Source: Bacteroidota bacterium (GTDB lineage Bacteria; Bacteroidota; Ignavibacteria; Kapaibacteriales; HRBIN21). From it: a stretch of DNA of 64,000 bases. Where the stretch lies: positions 1 to 64,000 of the forward strand of contig JAUQPR010000011.1 of NCBI GenBank assembly GCA_030550275.1. The letters run 5' to 3'. Each line of letters begins with the position of its first letter. Within the stretch, counting starts at the first letter, position 1. Made by a program: the position numbers and the translations under genes. Positions 1 through 8,130 of this stretch are shown one piece after another. The notes under the pieces are model-generated. The model ran no database searches. It saw only the letters and a list, made by a program, of their open reading frames with translations, and was not told the origin of the DNA.

Positions 1-1052
1 ACTTCGGCAACGCCTCCTCGCTGCATGCCTGGGGACGGCGTGCGCGGGTTGCCGTCGAGGAGGCTCGTGAGGAGTTTGCTGCCCTCATTGGAGCGCATCC
101 ATCGGAGATCGTCTTCACCAGCGGGGGGACGGAAGCCAACAACGCCATCCTCAAGAGCTGCTGCCAGGAGTCTGGGCTGACCGATACGGTGGTCTACAGC
201 GCGGTGGAGCACCATGCGGTGATTCACCCAGCCGAAGCGCTGGCACGGCAGGGCGTCCGTACAGCGGTGCTACCGGTGGACTCCTGGGGAAGGGTTGACC
301 CCGAGAGTGTACGCCCGTGGAATCGCCCGCGGACGCTCATTTCGGTCATGCACGCCAACAACGAGACCGGTGTGATCGAGCCGATTCGGGCTATTCGGGA
401 TGCCGCGCCGGACGCCTTGCTGCATACGGATGCTGTGCAGTCCTTTGGAAAGATCCCCTTCAACGTTGGGCAACTGGGGGTGGATTTTGCGACCTTTTCC
501 GCACACAAGATTCACGGTCCCAAGGGCATTGGGGCGATGTACATTCGGCGTGGGATCGACTTCAAGGCACATCAGCACGGCGGGGCACAGGAGCGGAACC
601 GGCGTGCCGGGACCGAGCCGGTTGCGCTCATCGTGGGCTTCCAGGTGGCTGCCCGCAGAGCCGTTGAGCAGTTGGAGCAGCGTGCCCGCCACATGGAGCG
701 GCTCACACGGCTTTTGCGCCAGCTCCTGCGCGAACGCATTCCGGGAGTGCTTTTCAACACGCCCGAGGAGGGCGCACTGCCGAATATCCTCAACATCACC
801 TTCGCCGATGCTCACAAGCTCGACGGCGACGCGCTGATCCTGGGCATGGATCTGTACGGCGTGGGGGTGTCCAACGGCTCCGCCTGCTCTGCTGGCACGA
901 TGCAGCCGTCGCACGTCCTTCTGGCGCTGGGGCGAACTCCGGCGCAGGCGCGCGCAGCCATCCGATTCTCGCTCTCGAAGGACACCACCGAAGAGGATAT
1001 CCGCTACGCCGTGGAAGCGCTCGAGCGCGTCCTGATGCCGATGCGGGATTGA
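1..1052 (+). CDS. Cysteine desulfurase, NifS/IscS family (5' end outside window)
   Basis: PLP-dependent enzyme that takes sulfur from cysteine for Fe-S cluster or thiolated-tRNA synthesis. The frame is open from base 3, so the start lies upstream of the window. The visible part has the PLP-fold segment TSGGTEANN, the histidine region around VEHHA, the Schiff-base lysine in SAHKIHGPKG (codon 507-509), and the mobile-loop catalytic cysteine in NGSACSAG (codon 885-887), followed by the usual PSHVLLALG stretch and C-terminal helices. About 349 residues are visible of a family length near 390, so only the first few dozen are missing. No scaffold gene (IscU/SufU) is visible, so whether it serves Fe-S assembly or tRNA thiolation is open. 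Confidence 0.96.
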   Translation, partial: FGNASSLHAWGRRARVAVEEAREEFAALIGAHPSEIVFTSGGTEANNAILKSCCQESGLTDTVVYSAVEHHAVIHPAEALARQGVRTAVLPVDSWGRVDPESVRPWNRPRTLISVMHANNETGVIEPIRAIRDAAPDALLHTDAVQSFGKIPFNVGQLGVDFATFSAHKIHGPKGIGAMYIRRGIDFKAHQHGGAQERNRRAGTEPVALIVGFQVAARRAVEQLEQRARHMERLTRLLRQLLRERIPGVLFNTPEEGALPNILNITFADAHKLDGDALILGMDLYGVGVSNGSACSAGTMQPSHVLLALGRTPAQARAAIRFSLSKDTTEEDIRYAVEALERVLMPMRD

Positions 1053-1193
1053 ACCCGCGTGGGCTCATTGGCAGCGTTGCTGCAGCGCTCCAGTGTGGCG
1101 CTGGGCGTGGGGTGTACAAGCCTGGGGGCAGCGGCGGCTATCAGCAAGAAGGATGGGGGAACGGAGCAGTGGTGAGCGGGCAACCACGAGATG

Positions 1194-1266
1194 TGCCGGC
1201 GGAGGGATTCGAACCCCCGACTCGCGGATTATGATTCCGCTGCTCTACCACCTGAGCTACGCCGGC
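1194..1266 (-). tRNA. tRNA-Met (CAT anticodon)
   Basis: On the minus strand a full cloverleaf folds: 7-bp acceptor stem (1260-1266 with 1195-1201), D arm, anticodon stem GCGGA/TCCGC around loop ATCATAA (anticodon CAT) and a T arm with TTCGAAT. Discriminator base is A (1194). CCA is not encoded. The acceptor is fully paired at position 1-72, so it is not an initiator. A CAT anticodon can also be a tRNA-Ile modified by TilS. Overall similarity favours elongator Met, but Ile2 cannot be excluded by eye. It has its own promoter-like element just upstream (1276-1283). Confidence 0.93.
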
Positions 1267-1275
1267 GGCGCAGTG

Positions 1276-1283
1276 CAAAATTA
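1276..1283 (-). promoter_or_regulatory. TAATTTTG -7 element for tRNA-Met
   Basis: Reads TAATTTTG on the minus strand, an exact match to the Bacteroidota -7 consensus TAnnTTTG, ending 9 bases before the first base of the tRNA. It sits in the 22-bp gap between the end of the BFN gene and the tRNA, so the tRNA can be transcribed independently. No clear TTTG at -33 is visible. Confidence 0.6.
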
Positions 1284-1288
1284 GCGCT

Positions 1289-1930
1289 TCACTGCGAGGA
1301 GCGCTGCATGAGCCGCTGAATTTCGTCACGAATGCGAGCAGCGCGTTCGTAATCCTCCTCCTCAATGGCTTTCTGCAACTGCTGCTGAAGCCGCTGCAGT
1401 TGTTGGGCCTTCCCCGGTTGACGCGATGCGGGGTTGGGAGTTGGATTCGGATTCGAAGGCGGTTCCGCAGCCGAACGCCGGAGCCGGTCGAAGAAGTCCT
1501 CCTCTTCCTCCTCCTCTTCCTCCTCAGCGTCGGGCGGGAGGAGGGCGGCTTCCTCCATGACTTCTTCGCTGACGTAGATTGGGGCTCCACAGCGCAGAGC
1601 CAGGGCGATCGCATCGCTGGGACGGGCATCTACCTCCACGTGCCCGTCATCGAGCAGGAGGTAGGCGTAGAAGGTGCCATCCCGCAGGTCGTGGATGCAC
1701 ACTTCGACCAGATTGCTGTCCAAGGCTTCGATAACGTTTTTGAGCAGGTCATGGGTCATCGGGCGCGGGGCGCGCACGCCCTCCAGTTGCAGCGCAATGG
1801 CTTGGGCTTCAAAGGCGCCGATGATGATAGGAAGGCGCCGCTCGCCGTTGACCTCTTTGAGGATGAGCGCATAGGCGTTTGTGCTCTCCGACTGGGCAAT
1901 GCCGGCGACTTCAACGAGCACCTTGTTCAT
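1289..1930 (-). CDS. BFN-domain (DUF151) protein with acidic linker and C-terminal UVR motif
   Basis: 213 residues. Residues 1-130 form a bifunctional-nuclease (BFN/DUF151) domain, recognisable from ESTNAYALILKE, LPIIIGAFEAQAIALQLEG and the SDAIALALRCGAPIYVSEEV segment. Some family members have been reported as DNase/RNase, but the role in most bacteria is unsettled. A run of about nine glutamates (near 135-145) and a proline-rich stretch link it to a UVR-type helical hairpin near the C-terminus (AIEEEDYERAARIRDEI), the motif by which UvrB and UvrC, or Clp-associated proteins, contact partners. BFN plus UVR is a known Bacteroidota arrangement. It lies 54 nt downstream of etfA on the same strand and probably shares that transcript, as no separate -7 element is seen. 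Confidence 0.9.
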   Translation of the reverse strand: MNKVLVEVAGIAQSESTNAYALILKEVNGERRLPIIIGAFEAQAIALQLEGVRAPRPMTHDLLKNVIEALDSNLVEVCIHDLRDGTFYAYLLLDDGHVEVDARPSDAIALALRCGAPIYVSEEVMEEAALLPPDAEEEEEEEEEDFFDRLRRSAAEPPSNPNPTPNPASRQPGKAQQLQRLQQQLQKAIEEEDYERAARIRDEIQRLMQRSSQ

Positions 1931-1984
1931 AGCAACCCCCTGGCTGTTGCGCTCACATTCGTGTGCTGCCGGTGTAGACGAAGA

Positions 1985-3013
1985 CTATGGTGCTGCATTG
2001 GCGCTGTGGAGATGGCGCTGGAACCGCTCGGGCAAGGGCTTGTTGAGGAATTCCGCCAGCCGCTGTGCCAGCTTTGGCAACACCTCCAGGCAATCCCCCA
2101 CGATGCCGTAGTCGGCAACCTTGAAGATGGGCGCCTCCGGGTCCTTGTTGATGGCAACGATGACCTTCGAGGAGGACATCCCCGCCAAGTGCTGAATCGC
2201 GCCCGAAATCCCGCAGGCGATGTACAGTGTTGGGCTCACGGTCTTCCCCGTCTGCCCAACCTGCTCGCTGTGCGGACGCCATCCTGCATCCACCACGGCT
2301 CGGGAGGCACCAACGGCGCCGCCGAGAAGCTGTGCCAACTCCTCGAGCATCCAGAAGTTCTCCGGTCCCTGCATCCCACGTCCACCGGAGACGATAATAT
2401 CGGCTTCGAGCACATCGAGCTTCCCTTCGTTCCGCACGATCTGGCGGACACGAGCGCTGCAATCCTCCGGACGCAGCTCCGGGACGAACTCCCGTACCTG
2501 GAGAGCCACAGGGGATTCGCTCGGGCGCGCTGTGAAGACGTTCGGGCGCAGCGAGTACACACGCACTGGTGTGAGCAGCCGCACAGTTGCCAGTGCTTTG
2601 CCAGCGTAGACTGGGCGGATTGCCAGGAGCTGGTCACCATCGGGCTGGAGAGCAACGCAGTCGGGAGCATAGCCTGCTGCGAGCTTGGCCGCAAGGCGCG
2701 GCGCCAGCTCCTTGCCCAAGGATGTGGCGGCAATCAGAATAACGGTTGCGCCCTCTGCCTGCACCAGTTGTGCCAACGCTGTTGCCACTGCCGGCATGGA
2801 ATAGGACTGGAGCAGCTCATGGCGCAGCAGGATTGCCTCCGCGGCGCCGTAAGCGGCAGCCTGCTCAAGGTGCTGCGCCGGACCGGTCAGGAGCACGGCT
2901 TTGACCGGGAGCGCAAGTTGCTCACCAGCAGTGCGGGCAGCCGTGAGCACCTCCAGGGAGGAGCGCTTGAGTCCATGCTCGGTTGCCTCAATCAGAGCCA
3001 GTAATGCTGCCAT
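1985..3013 (-). CDS. etfA: Electron transfer flavoprotein, alpha subunit
   Basis: 342 residues, normal length. ETF accepts electrons from acyl-CoA dehydrogenases and related flavoenzymes and passes them to ETF:quinone oxidoreductase. The C-terminal FAD-binding domain is clear: GRGMQGPENFWMLEELA, then the ASRAVVDAGWRPHSEQVGQTG loop, YIACGISGAIQHLAGM, and INKDPEAPIFKVADYGIVGD near the C-terminus. The N-terminal half is the usual degenerate ETF alpha/beta domain. A GAGGA ribosome-binding sequence lies a few bases before the ATG. It follows etfB by 14 nt, so the two subunits are made from one message. Confidence 0.97.
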   Translation of the reverse strand: MAALLALIEATEHGLKRSSLEVLTAARTAGEQLALPVKAVLLTGPAQHLEQAAAYGAAEAILLRHELLQSYSMPAVATALAQLVQAEGATVILIAATSLGKELAPRLAAKLAAGYAPDCVALQPDGDQLLAIRPVYAGKALATVRLLTPVRVYSLRPNVFTARPSESPVALQVREFVPELRPEDCSARVRQIVRNEGKLDVLEADIIVSGGRGMQGPENFWMLEELAQLLGGAVGASRAVVDAGWRPHSEQVGQTGKTVSPTLYIACGISGAIQHLAGMSSSKVIVAINKDPEAPIFKVADYGIVGDCLEVLPKLAQRLAEFLNKPLPERFQRHLHSANAAP

Positions 3014-3027
3014 GGAGCTTCCTCAGC

Positions 3028-3777
3028 TTAGATGACCTTTGCCTCTTCGTGCAGGAGGCGGACCAACTCGGCGATTTCGGCATCTGAGGAGCCAAGGATT
3101 TTGCCGGCGCGCTGCCGCTGCGGCAGCTCCAGGCGGACGACCTCGCTGCGGGGCGCACTCGGCGGCGGCGCAAGCTCTTCGATAGGCTTTTGGCGTGCCT
3201 TCATGATATCGGGCAGCTTGGGATAGCGCGGTTCGTTGATGCCCTTCTGGACGCTGATCACACACGGCAGGCGTGTTTCGACGATCTCCTTGCCGCCTTC
3301 GATGTCACGTTCGGCAACGATGTTGCCATCGGCATCGAGGGTGAGTCGGGAGACAACGGAAACCGAAGGATAGCCCAGGAGCTCCCCGACGGTGGATGCC
3401 ATGGCGAAGGAGTCGCAGTCAATGCTCTGCCGCCCCAGCAGGACCAAGTCGGCTTGTGCCGTCCGGGCGACTGCCGCGAGCGCTTCGGCAACGCCGAAGG
3501 AATCCAGCACCCAGTCATTGCGCACCAGTACCGCGCGGTCAATCCCCATTGCCAGCGCCGTGCGCAGAATCTCTTTGGCGCCCTCCGGACCTACACAGAC
3601 GGCGAGCGTCTCTCCGCCGAAGCGTTCGCGGATGCGCAACCCCTCCTCGATGGCGTACTCGTCGTATGGGTTGAGGATGAACTTGACCCCCTGTCGCTCG
3701 ATGCTCCTGCCATCGGGGGCAATGGTGATGCGGGTTGCTGTGTCGGGAACGTAGGAAAGGCACACCACAATGCGCAT
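3028..3777 (-). CDS. etfB: Electron transfer flavoprotein, beta subunit
   Basis: 249 residues, full length. Starts with the typical MRIVVCLSYVPDT strand and contains NPYDEYAIEEGLRIRE, the AMP-binding region around LLGRQSIDCDSFAMAS, and the conserved ETRLPCVISVQKGINEPRYP recognition-loop segment that docks partner dehydrogenases. First gene of an etfB-etfA-BFN run. The 87-bp gap separating it from flhA contains a TAGCTTTG -7 element (3827-3834), so the ETF operon has its own promoter. No acyl-CoA dehydrogenase lies nearby, so its electron donors are encoded elsewhere. Confidence 0.97.
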   Translation of the reverse strand: MRIVVCLSYVPDTATRITIAPDGRSIERQGVKFILNPYDEYAIEEGLRIRERFGGETLAVCVGPEGAKEILRTALAMGIDRAVLVRNDWVLDSFGVAEALAAVARTAQADLVLLGRQSIDCDSFAMASTVGELLGYPSVSVVSRLTLDADGNIVAERDIEGGKEIVETRLPCVISVQKGINEPRYPKLPDIMKARQKPIEELAPPPSAPRSEVVRLELPQRQRAGKILGSSDAEIAELVRLLHEEAKVI

Positions 3778-3826
3778 ACGTAAGCGCCTGCTGCGATGGT
3801 TTGACCCGTGCCACCAAGTACGGTTA

Positions 3827-3834
3827 CAAAGCTA
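3827..3834 (-). promoter_or_regulatory. TAGCTTTG -7 element upstream of etfB
   Basis: Exact TAnnTTTG match on the minus strand, about 50 nt before the etfB start codon, in the only non-coding gap between the flagellar and ETF operons. No obvious -33 TTTG at 19-21 nt spacing. Confidence 0.45.
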
Positions 3835-3864
3835 CGCAAATTCGCTCTGCCCGACCGGCGCGCC

Positions 3865-5952
3865 CTATAGCGTCACAGTGGCGTGCAGCTCCAACGGGGT
3901 GTCGGGGGGCAGCTCTGTGTAGCTCAGCACTGCCAGCATGGGGAAGGAGGTGGAGAGGAGGCGGTAGACGTACGGGCGCAAGGGAGCCGAAGTGAGCAGG
4001 ACCGGAGGATAGCCCAGGCGGAGCAGTTCGTTAAGTGCTTGTGCGACGCTGTTGCGCAGCCGCTGTAGCAGCGCGGGGTCCAATCCCAGCGTTGGGCTGG
4101 CGGCTGCCTGCGGAAACTGCTGGAGCTGCGTGCTCAGGAGCGATTCCAGCTCGGCAGAGAGCGCAGCCGCGTGCACAACCCCGTTGGCATCGGCGTAGAG
4201 TTTGCGGATTGTCTCGCCAAGGCTGTGGCGGACGTACTCGGTGAGCACATCGGGGTTCTTGACCGTCTTGGCGTGCTCCAGTGCGGTTTCCACGATGAGC
4301 GCCAGGTCGCGGATGGGGATGCCCTCCCGCAGCAGGTTCTGCAGTATGTGCTGGAGCGTTCCCAGCGGCAGGGTTTCGGGAGTGACCTCTTCGACCAGGG
4401 CGGGATAGTCGCGGCGCAGGAGCTCCAGGAGCTGGCGCACATCCTGGCGCGTGAGCAACCGGTAAGCATTCCGGCGCAGAATCTCCGTCAGGTGCGTGAC
4501 CAACACGGTGACGGCTTCCACGACGGTATAGCCCATCAGCTCGGCGTCTTCGCGCTCGCGCGCAGGGATCCAAACCGCTGGCAGTCCAAAGACGGGCTCG
4601 GTGACGTGGATGCCGCTGAGTTCGCCTTCGGCGGTACCTGGGTTCATCGCCATGACCATGCCGGGGTAGATCTTGTTGCGTGCGACCTCGTTGCCGCGGA
4701 TGCGGATGAGATACTCCTCCGGCTCCAGACGCAGGTTGTCACGGATACGCACCGGGGGCAGCAGGATGCCCAGTTCCGCTGCCAGTTGCCGGCGAACATT
4801 AGCGATGCGCTGCAGTAGTGTGCCGCCGCGGGCTTCGTCCACCAGGGGGAGTAGTCCGTAGCCGAGCTCGATTTCGACCGGCTCCACGCGCAGAAGCTCC
4901 TCCGGAGGTGGTTCTGCTGGGCGCTCTGGTTGCGCGCGTTGCAGCTCTTCGGCTTGGCGTTGCAGCTCGGCTTCGCGCAGCCGACGGAACTGCAGTGTGG
5001 CGATTCCGCCGGTCAAGAGCGCCAACACCACAAAGGGGATGAAGGGCAAGCCTGGCAGGAGCGCCAGGAGCAACGCCATCGCCGCAGTGATGGCGAGCGC
5101 GCGGGGCTGCTGCCCGAACTGCCGCCCCAACTCCAGCTCCAGCCGGTCTCGGGTTGCCGTGCGCGCCACCACCATCCCTGCTGCCACAGAGATGAGCAGC
5201 GCAGGGATTTGTGAGACCAGCCCATCGCCAACGGTGAGAACCGTATAGGTCTGGAGCGCCGTCACAAGGTCCATCCCGCGCTGCACCAGCCCGATGATGA
5301 GCCCACCGAGGATGTTGACCAGGGTGATGACCAGCCCAGCGATAGCATCGCCGCGCACGAATTTCGCAGCCCCGTCCATAGCGCCGTAGAAATCCGCTTC
5401 GCGGGCAAGCTGCTCGCGCCGCTGCCGTGCCTCCTGCTCGGTGATGAAACCGGCGTTGAGCTCTGCGTCAATGCTCATCTGCTTGCCAGGCAGCGCGTCG
5501 AGCGTGAATCGGGCGGCAACCTCCGCGATGCGGTTCGAGCCCTTGACGATGACCACGAAGTTGATGAGCACCAGGATGAGGAAGATGATGAACCCCACGA
5601 CGTAATTGCCCGCCACGACGAAGCTCCCAAAGGCACGGATGATCTCGCCGGCATCGGCTTGCCCCAAGATAAGGCGCGTCGTGGCAACATTGAGCCCCAA
5701 GCGGAACAGCGTCGTCAGCAGGAGCAGACTGGGGAAGATGCTCAGCTCCAGCGGATGGCGAATGTAGATGGCAACCAGCAGCACCAGCAGCGAGAACGTA
5801 ATGTTGAGCGCCAGCAGAATATCCACCAGCGGCGTTGGCAGTGGGAATAGCAGCAGTACCAAAATCCCCAGCGTCCCGACGGCGATTGCCACGTCCGGGC
5901 TGTTCTGCAGCCGCTGTAGCCAGGGCAAGCGTTCGGTCAATGCCGGACTCAT
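3865..5952 (-). CDS. flhA: Flagellar export apparatus protein FlhA
   Basis: 695 residues, usual length. Membrane component of the flagellar type III export gate; its cytosolic domain forms the nonameric ring that receives chaperone-substrate complexes. Residues 1 to about 330 hold roughly eight membrane helices, with the FHIPEP-family signature around SIFPSLLLLTTLFRLGLNVA and the KGSNRIAEVAARFTLDALPGKQMSID loop. A charged linker follows, then the cytosolic domain (about 360-695) with RIRGNEVARNKIYPG and TVVEAVTVLVTHLTEILRRNA. It overlaps flhB by 4 nt and is last in the fliP-fliQ-fliR-flhB-flhA run. Neighbour order and lengths fit flagellar rather than injectisome (SctV) genes. Confidence 0.96.
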   Translation of the reverse strand: MSPALTERLPWLQRLQNSPDVAIAVGTLGILVLLLFPLPTPLVDILLALNITFSLLVLLVAIYIRHPLELSIFPSLLLLTTLFRLGLNVATTRLILGQADAGEIIRAFGSFVVAGNYVVGFIIFLILVLINFVVIVKGSNRIAEVAARFTLDALPGKQMSIDAELNAGFITEQEARQRREQLAREADFYGAMDGAAKFVRGDAIAGLVITLVNILGGLIIGLVQRGMDLVTALQTYTVLTVGDGLVSQIPALLISVAAGMVVARTATRDRLELELGRQFGQQPRALAITAAMALLLALLPGLPFIPFVVLALLTGGIATLQFRRLREAELQRQAEELQRAQPERPAEPPPEELLRVEPVEIELGYGLLPLVDEARGGTLLQRIANVRRQLAAELGILLPPVRIRDNLRLEPEEYLIRIRGNEVARNKIYPGMVMAMNPGTAEGELSGIHVTEPVFGLPAVWIPAREREDAELMGYTVVEAVTVLVTHLTEILRRNAYRLLTRQDVRQLLELLRRDYPALVEEVTPETLPLGTLQHILQNLLREGIPIRDLALIVETALEHAKTVKNPDVLTEYVRHSLGETIRKLYADANGVVHAAALSAELESLLSTQLQQFPQAAASPTLGLDPALLQRLRNSVAQALNELLRLGYPPVLLTSAPLRPYVYRLLSTSFPMLAVLSYTELPPDTPLELHATVTL

Positions 5953-7055
5953 CGCCGCTGTATCAGCCGTCGGAGGACATCCTGCCGGTAGACGCGGTAC
6001 ACGTACGCCAGCACCTCAGCCACGGCGGCAAAGAGGCGCTCCGGAATCTCCTGGTCAACCTCTACGCTGCGGTAAAGGCTCTGTGCCAGCGGAGGATTCT
6101 GCACAATCGGGACGTTCCAGCGCTGAGCAAGACGGCGGATCTGCTCGGCAATGTACCCGGCACCCTTGGCAACCACGATTGGGGCGCGCATCCGCCCGGG
6201 CACGTACTGTAGCGCTACGGCGACATGGGTTGGGTTGGTGACCACGACATCGGCATGGCGGACCCGCTGCAGCATCCACCGGCGCAGGCGCTGCTGCATG
6301 AGGCTGCGTAGGCGGGATTTCACCTGCGGGTCGCCTTCGGTCTGTTTGAGCTCGTCCTTGAGCTCTTGTCGGGTCATGCGCAGCTCCTCGCGATATCGGT
6401 AGCGCTGGTAGAGGAGATCCCCTACGGAGAGCAGCCCGAAGGCAACGGCGAGCTTGAGCGTCAGCTCCAGCGTGATGCTCCACAACAGTGGTGCCAATTG
6501 CTGGACGGGAAACACCGCAAGCTGGAGCAGCTCCGAGCGGTGTGCCCACAGAACTTGGGCTGCAATGCCGGCAAAGAGCGCGATCTTGAGCAGACTTTTG
6601 CCCAGTTGCACCGCCGCGGTGGTGGAGAAGAACAGGCGGCGCAACCCCAACAGCGGATTGAACACCGTCTGTAGCGGCAGCCCTTGCGGGAACTTCTTCG
6701 TTGCAAAGCGTAATCCCCCGGTTTGCACCAGCTCCGCTGCAACGCCCAGGAGGAGCAGCGCACCCAGGAGCGGAAGCAGCACAAGGGCTGCCTTGGGGAG
6801 AATCCACAGCACAAGCTGTACAACACCGCTATCGGTGAGCTGCACCGTTGCCAGCGAGCGCAAGAGCTCTCTGAGCAGCTCCTGTAGCACCTGTGCAATT
6901 GGGGCAAGCAGCAACAGCGCCAGCACGCTCCCCAAGAGCCCTGCAGCAGCGGTCAGCTCTGGGCTCTTGGGGAATTGCCCGCGCAACTGCGCCTCTTCCA
7001 GGCGTTTTGGCGTCGGCGGTTCTGTGCGCTCTTGTCCTTCCGGCGTCTCTGCCAT
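5949..7055 (-). CDS. flhB: Flagellar export substrate-specificity switch protein FlhB
   Basis: 368 residues. Four membrane helices in the N-terminal 220 residues, then the cytosolic switch domain. The autocleavage motif NPTH is present in ADVVVTNPTHVAVALQY (near residue 270), followed by the PIVVAKGAGYIAEQIRRLA segment. Self-cleavage between N and P lets the exporter change from rod/hook to filament substrates. The basic N-terminus PEGQERTEPPTPKRLEEAQLRG is typical. Starts 3 nt after fliR ends; its stop overlaps the flhA start. Confidence 0.96.
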   Translation of the reverse strand: MAETPEGQERTEPPTPKRLEEAQLRGQFPKSPELTAAAGLLGSVLALLLLAPIAQVLQELLRELLRSLATVQLTDSGVVQLVLWILPKAALVLLPLLGALLLLGVAAELVQTGGLRFATKKFPQGLPLQTVFNPLLGLRRLFFSTTAAVQLGKSLLKIALFAGIAAQVLWAHRSELLQLAVFPVQQLAPLLWSITLELTLKLAVAFGLLSVGDLLYQRYRYREELRMTRQELKDELKQTEGDPQVKSRLRSLMQQRLRRWMLQRVRHADVVVTNPTHVAVALQYVPGRMRAPIVVAKGAGYIAEQIRRLAQRWNVPIVQNPPLAQSLYRSVEVDQEIPERLFAAVAEVLAYVYRVYRQDVLRRLIQRR

Positions 7056-7058
7056 TGC

Positions 7059-7853
7059 CTACGGCTGAAGGGCTCGTACAAGGGTGAGCAGATCGCTTTG
7101 AAGCTGTACCAGGGCTCGCCGCAGGAGCACGACGATGAGCGGCGTACTCAGCGCCAACACCCCGATACCGACGACCACCTTCGCGCTGAAGCTCAGTAGG
7201 AAGATGTTGATCTGCGGCGCCGAACGTGCCAGCAGCGCCAACGCCCAGAGAGTGAGGAACAGCGCCGCCATTGCCGGAGCAGCGATATTGAGCGCCAGCG
7301 CCGTCAACTGCGCCATCCAGCCGATGAGCACCTGCGCCGAAGGGAAGCGCAGCGTCAGCTCGGTCACCGGAGCAATTCGCAGCGTCTCGGCAAGGCTCAG
7401 CAGCAGGGCATGGTGCCCATCGAGCCAAAAGAAGAGCACCAATGCGGCGAAGGCGTAAAATTCGCCCACGAGCGTGGGGAAGCCCCCCAGAGCTGGGTCA
7501 AAGAAGAGCGCGGTCTGGAAGCCGATGTCCATGTCCAACAAGCCGCCGGCGAAGCGGGCAGCATAGACCACCGCTGAGCTCAAAAAGCCCAGCAGGAGCC
7601 CCAGCATGACCTCTTTGAGCAGCAGCGGAATCAGCGCCAATGGATGCAGCTCCAGCATTGTTGCCGGTGGCTGCGTACTGGCAAGCGCGATCGCAATGAG
7701 CGCTGCAATGGAGGCTTTCAGGATCACCGGTATGCCAGGGTGGCTGAACAGTGGCGCAGTGGTCAGCACCGCCAGTGTGCGGACGAAGATGAGCACCCAC
7801 AGCAGGAATTGCCCCTGTAGCTGCTCCAATGTGGCAGCATCCAACCCGCCCAT
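7059..7853 (-). CDS. fliR: Flagellar export gate protein FliR
   Basis: 264 residues from the ATG at 7853, which fits the 1-nt spacing after fliQ better than the in-frame ATG 18 nt upstream. Six predicted membrane helices. Recognisable FliR features include FVRTLAVLTTAPLFSHPGIPVILKA near the N-terminus and the central FAGGLLDMDIGFQTALFFDP segment. With FliP (five copies) and FliQ (four) a single FliR builds the helical export gate inside the MS ring. Confidence 0.93.
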   Translation of the reverse strand: MGGLDAATLEQLQGQFLLWVLIFVRTLAVLTTAPLFSHPGIPVILKASIAALIAIALASTQPPATMLELHPLALIPLLLKEVMLGLLLGFLSSAVVYAARFAGGLLDMDIGFQTALFFDPALGGFPTLVGEFYAFAALVLFFWLDGHHALLLSLAETLRIAPVTELTLRFPSAQVLIGWMAQLTALALNIAAPAMAALFLTLWALALLARSAPQINIFLLSFSAKVVVGIGVLALSTPLIVVLLRRALVQLQSDLLTLVRALQP

Positions 7854-7854
7854 C

Positions 7855-8121
7855 CTACCGCACCGACGCAATCATGCGAAACAGCTCCAGGACATAGCGT
7901 TTGAGCGTCCCCAGCATGAAGGGAAGCGTAAGCACCGAAACGATGGCAATGGCAATGAGCTTGGGCACGAAGGTGAGCGTCTGCTCGCTGATGGTCGTGG
8001 CAGCCTGGAAGATGGCGATGAGCAATCCCAGCACCAACGAGAGCAGCAGCAGTGGTCCCGCCACCAGCAGCACGTGGAAGAAGGCTTCGCGCACCAGGTA
8101 GACGACCATCTCCTCGTTCAT
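7855..8121 (-). CDS. fliQ: Flagellar export gate protein FliQ
   Basis: 88 residues with two long hydrophobic helices (about 15-38 and 50-72) separated by the conserved ATTISEQTLTFVPK loop; length and layout match FliQ. It lies 9 nt after fliP and 1 nt before fliR. Confidence 0.95.
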   Translation of the reverse strand: MNEEMVVYLVREAFFHVLLVAGPLLLLSLVLGLLIAIFQAATTISEQTLTFVPKLIAIAIVSVLTLPFMLGTLKRYVLELFRMIASVR

Positions 8122-8130
8122 TCCGCACCG

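Noticed and set aside
1194-1266. Initiator tRNA-fMet
   Set aside because: Position 1-72 is a full G-C pair and the anticodon stem lacks the three G-C pairs expected of the initiator.
1400-3004. 534-codon plus-strand frame antisense to the BFN and etfA genes
   Set aside because: Both minus-strand genes have clear family motifs; the antisense translation has none.
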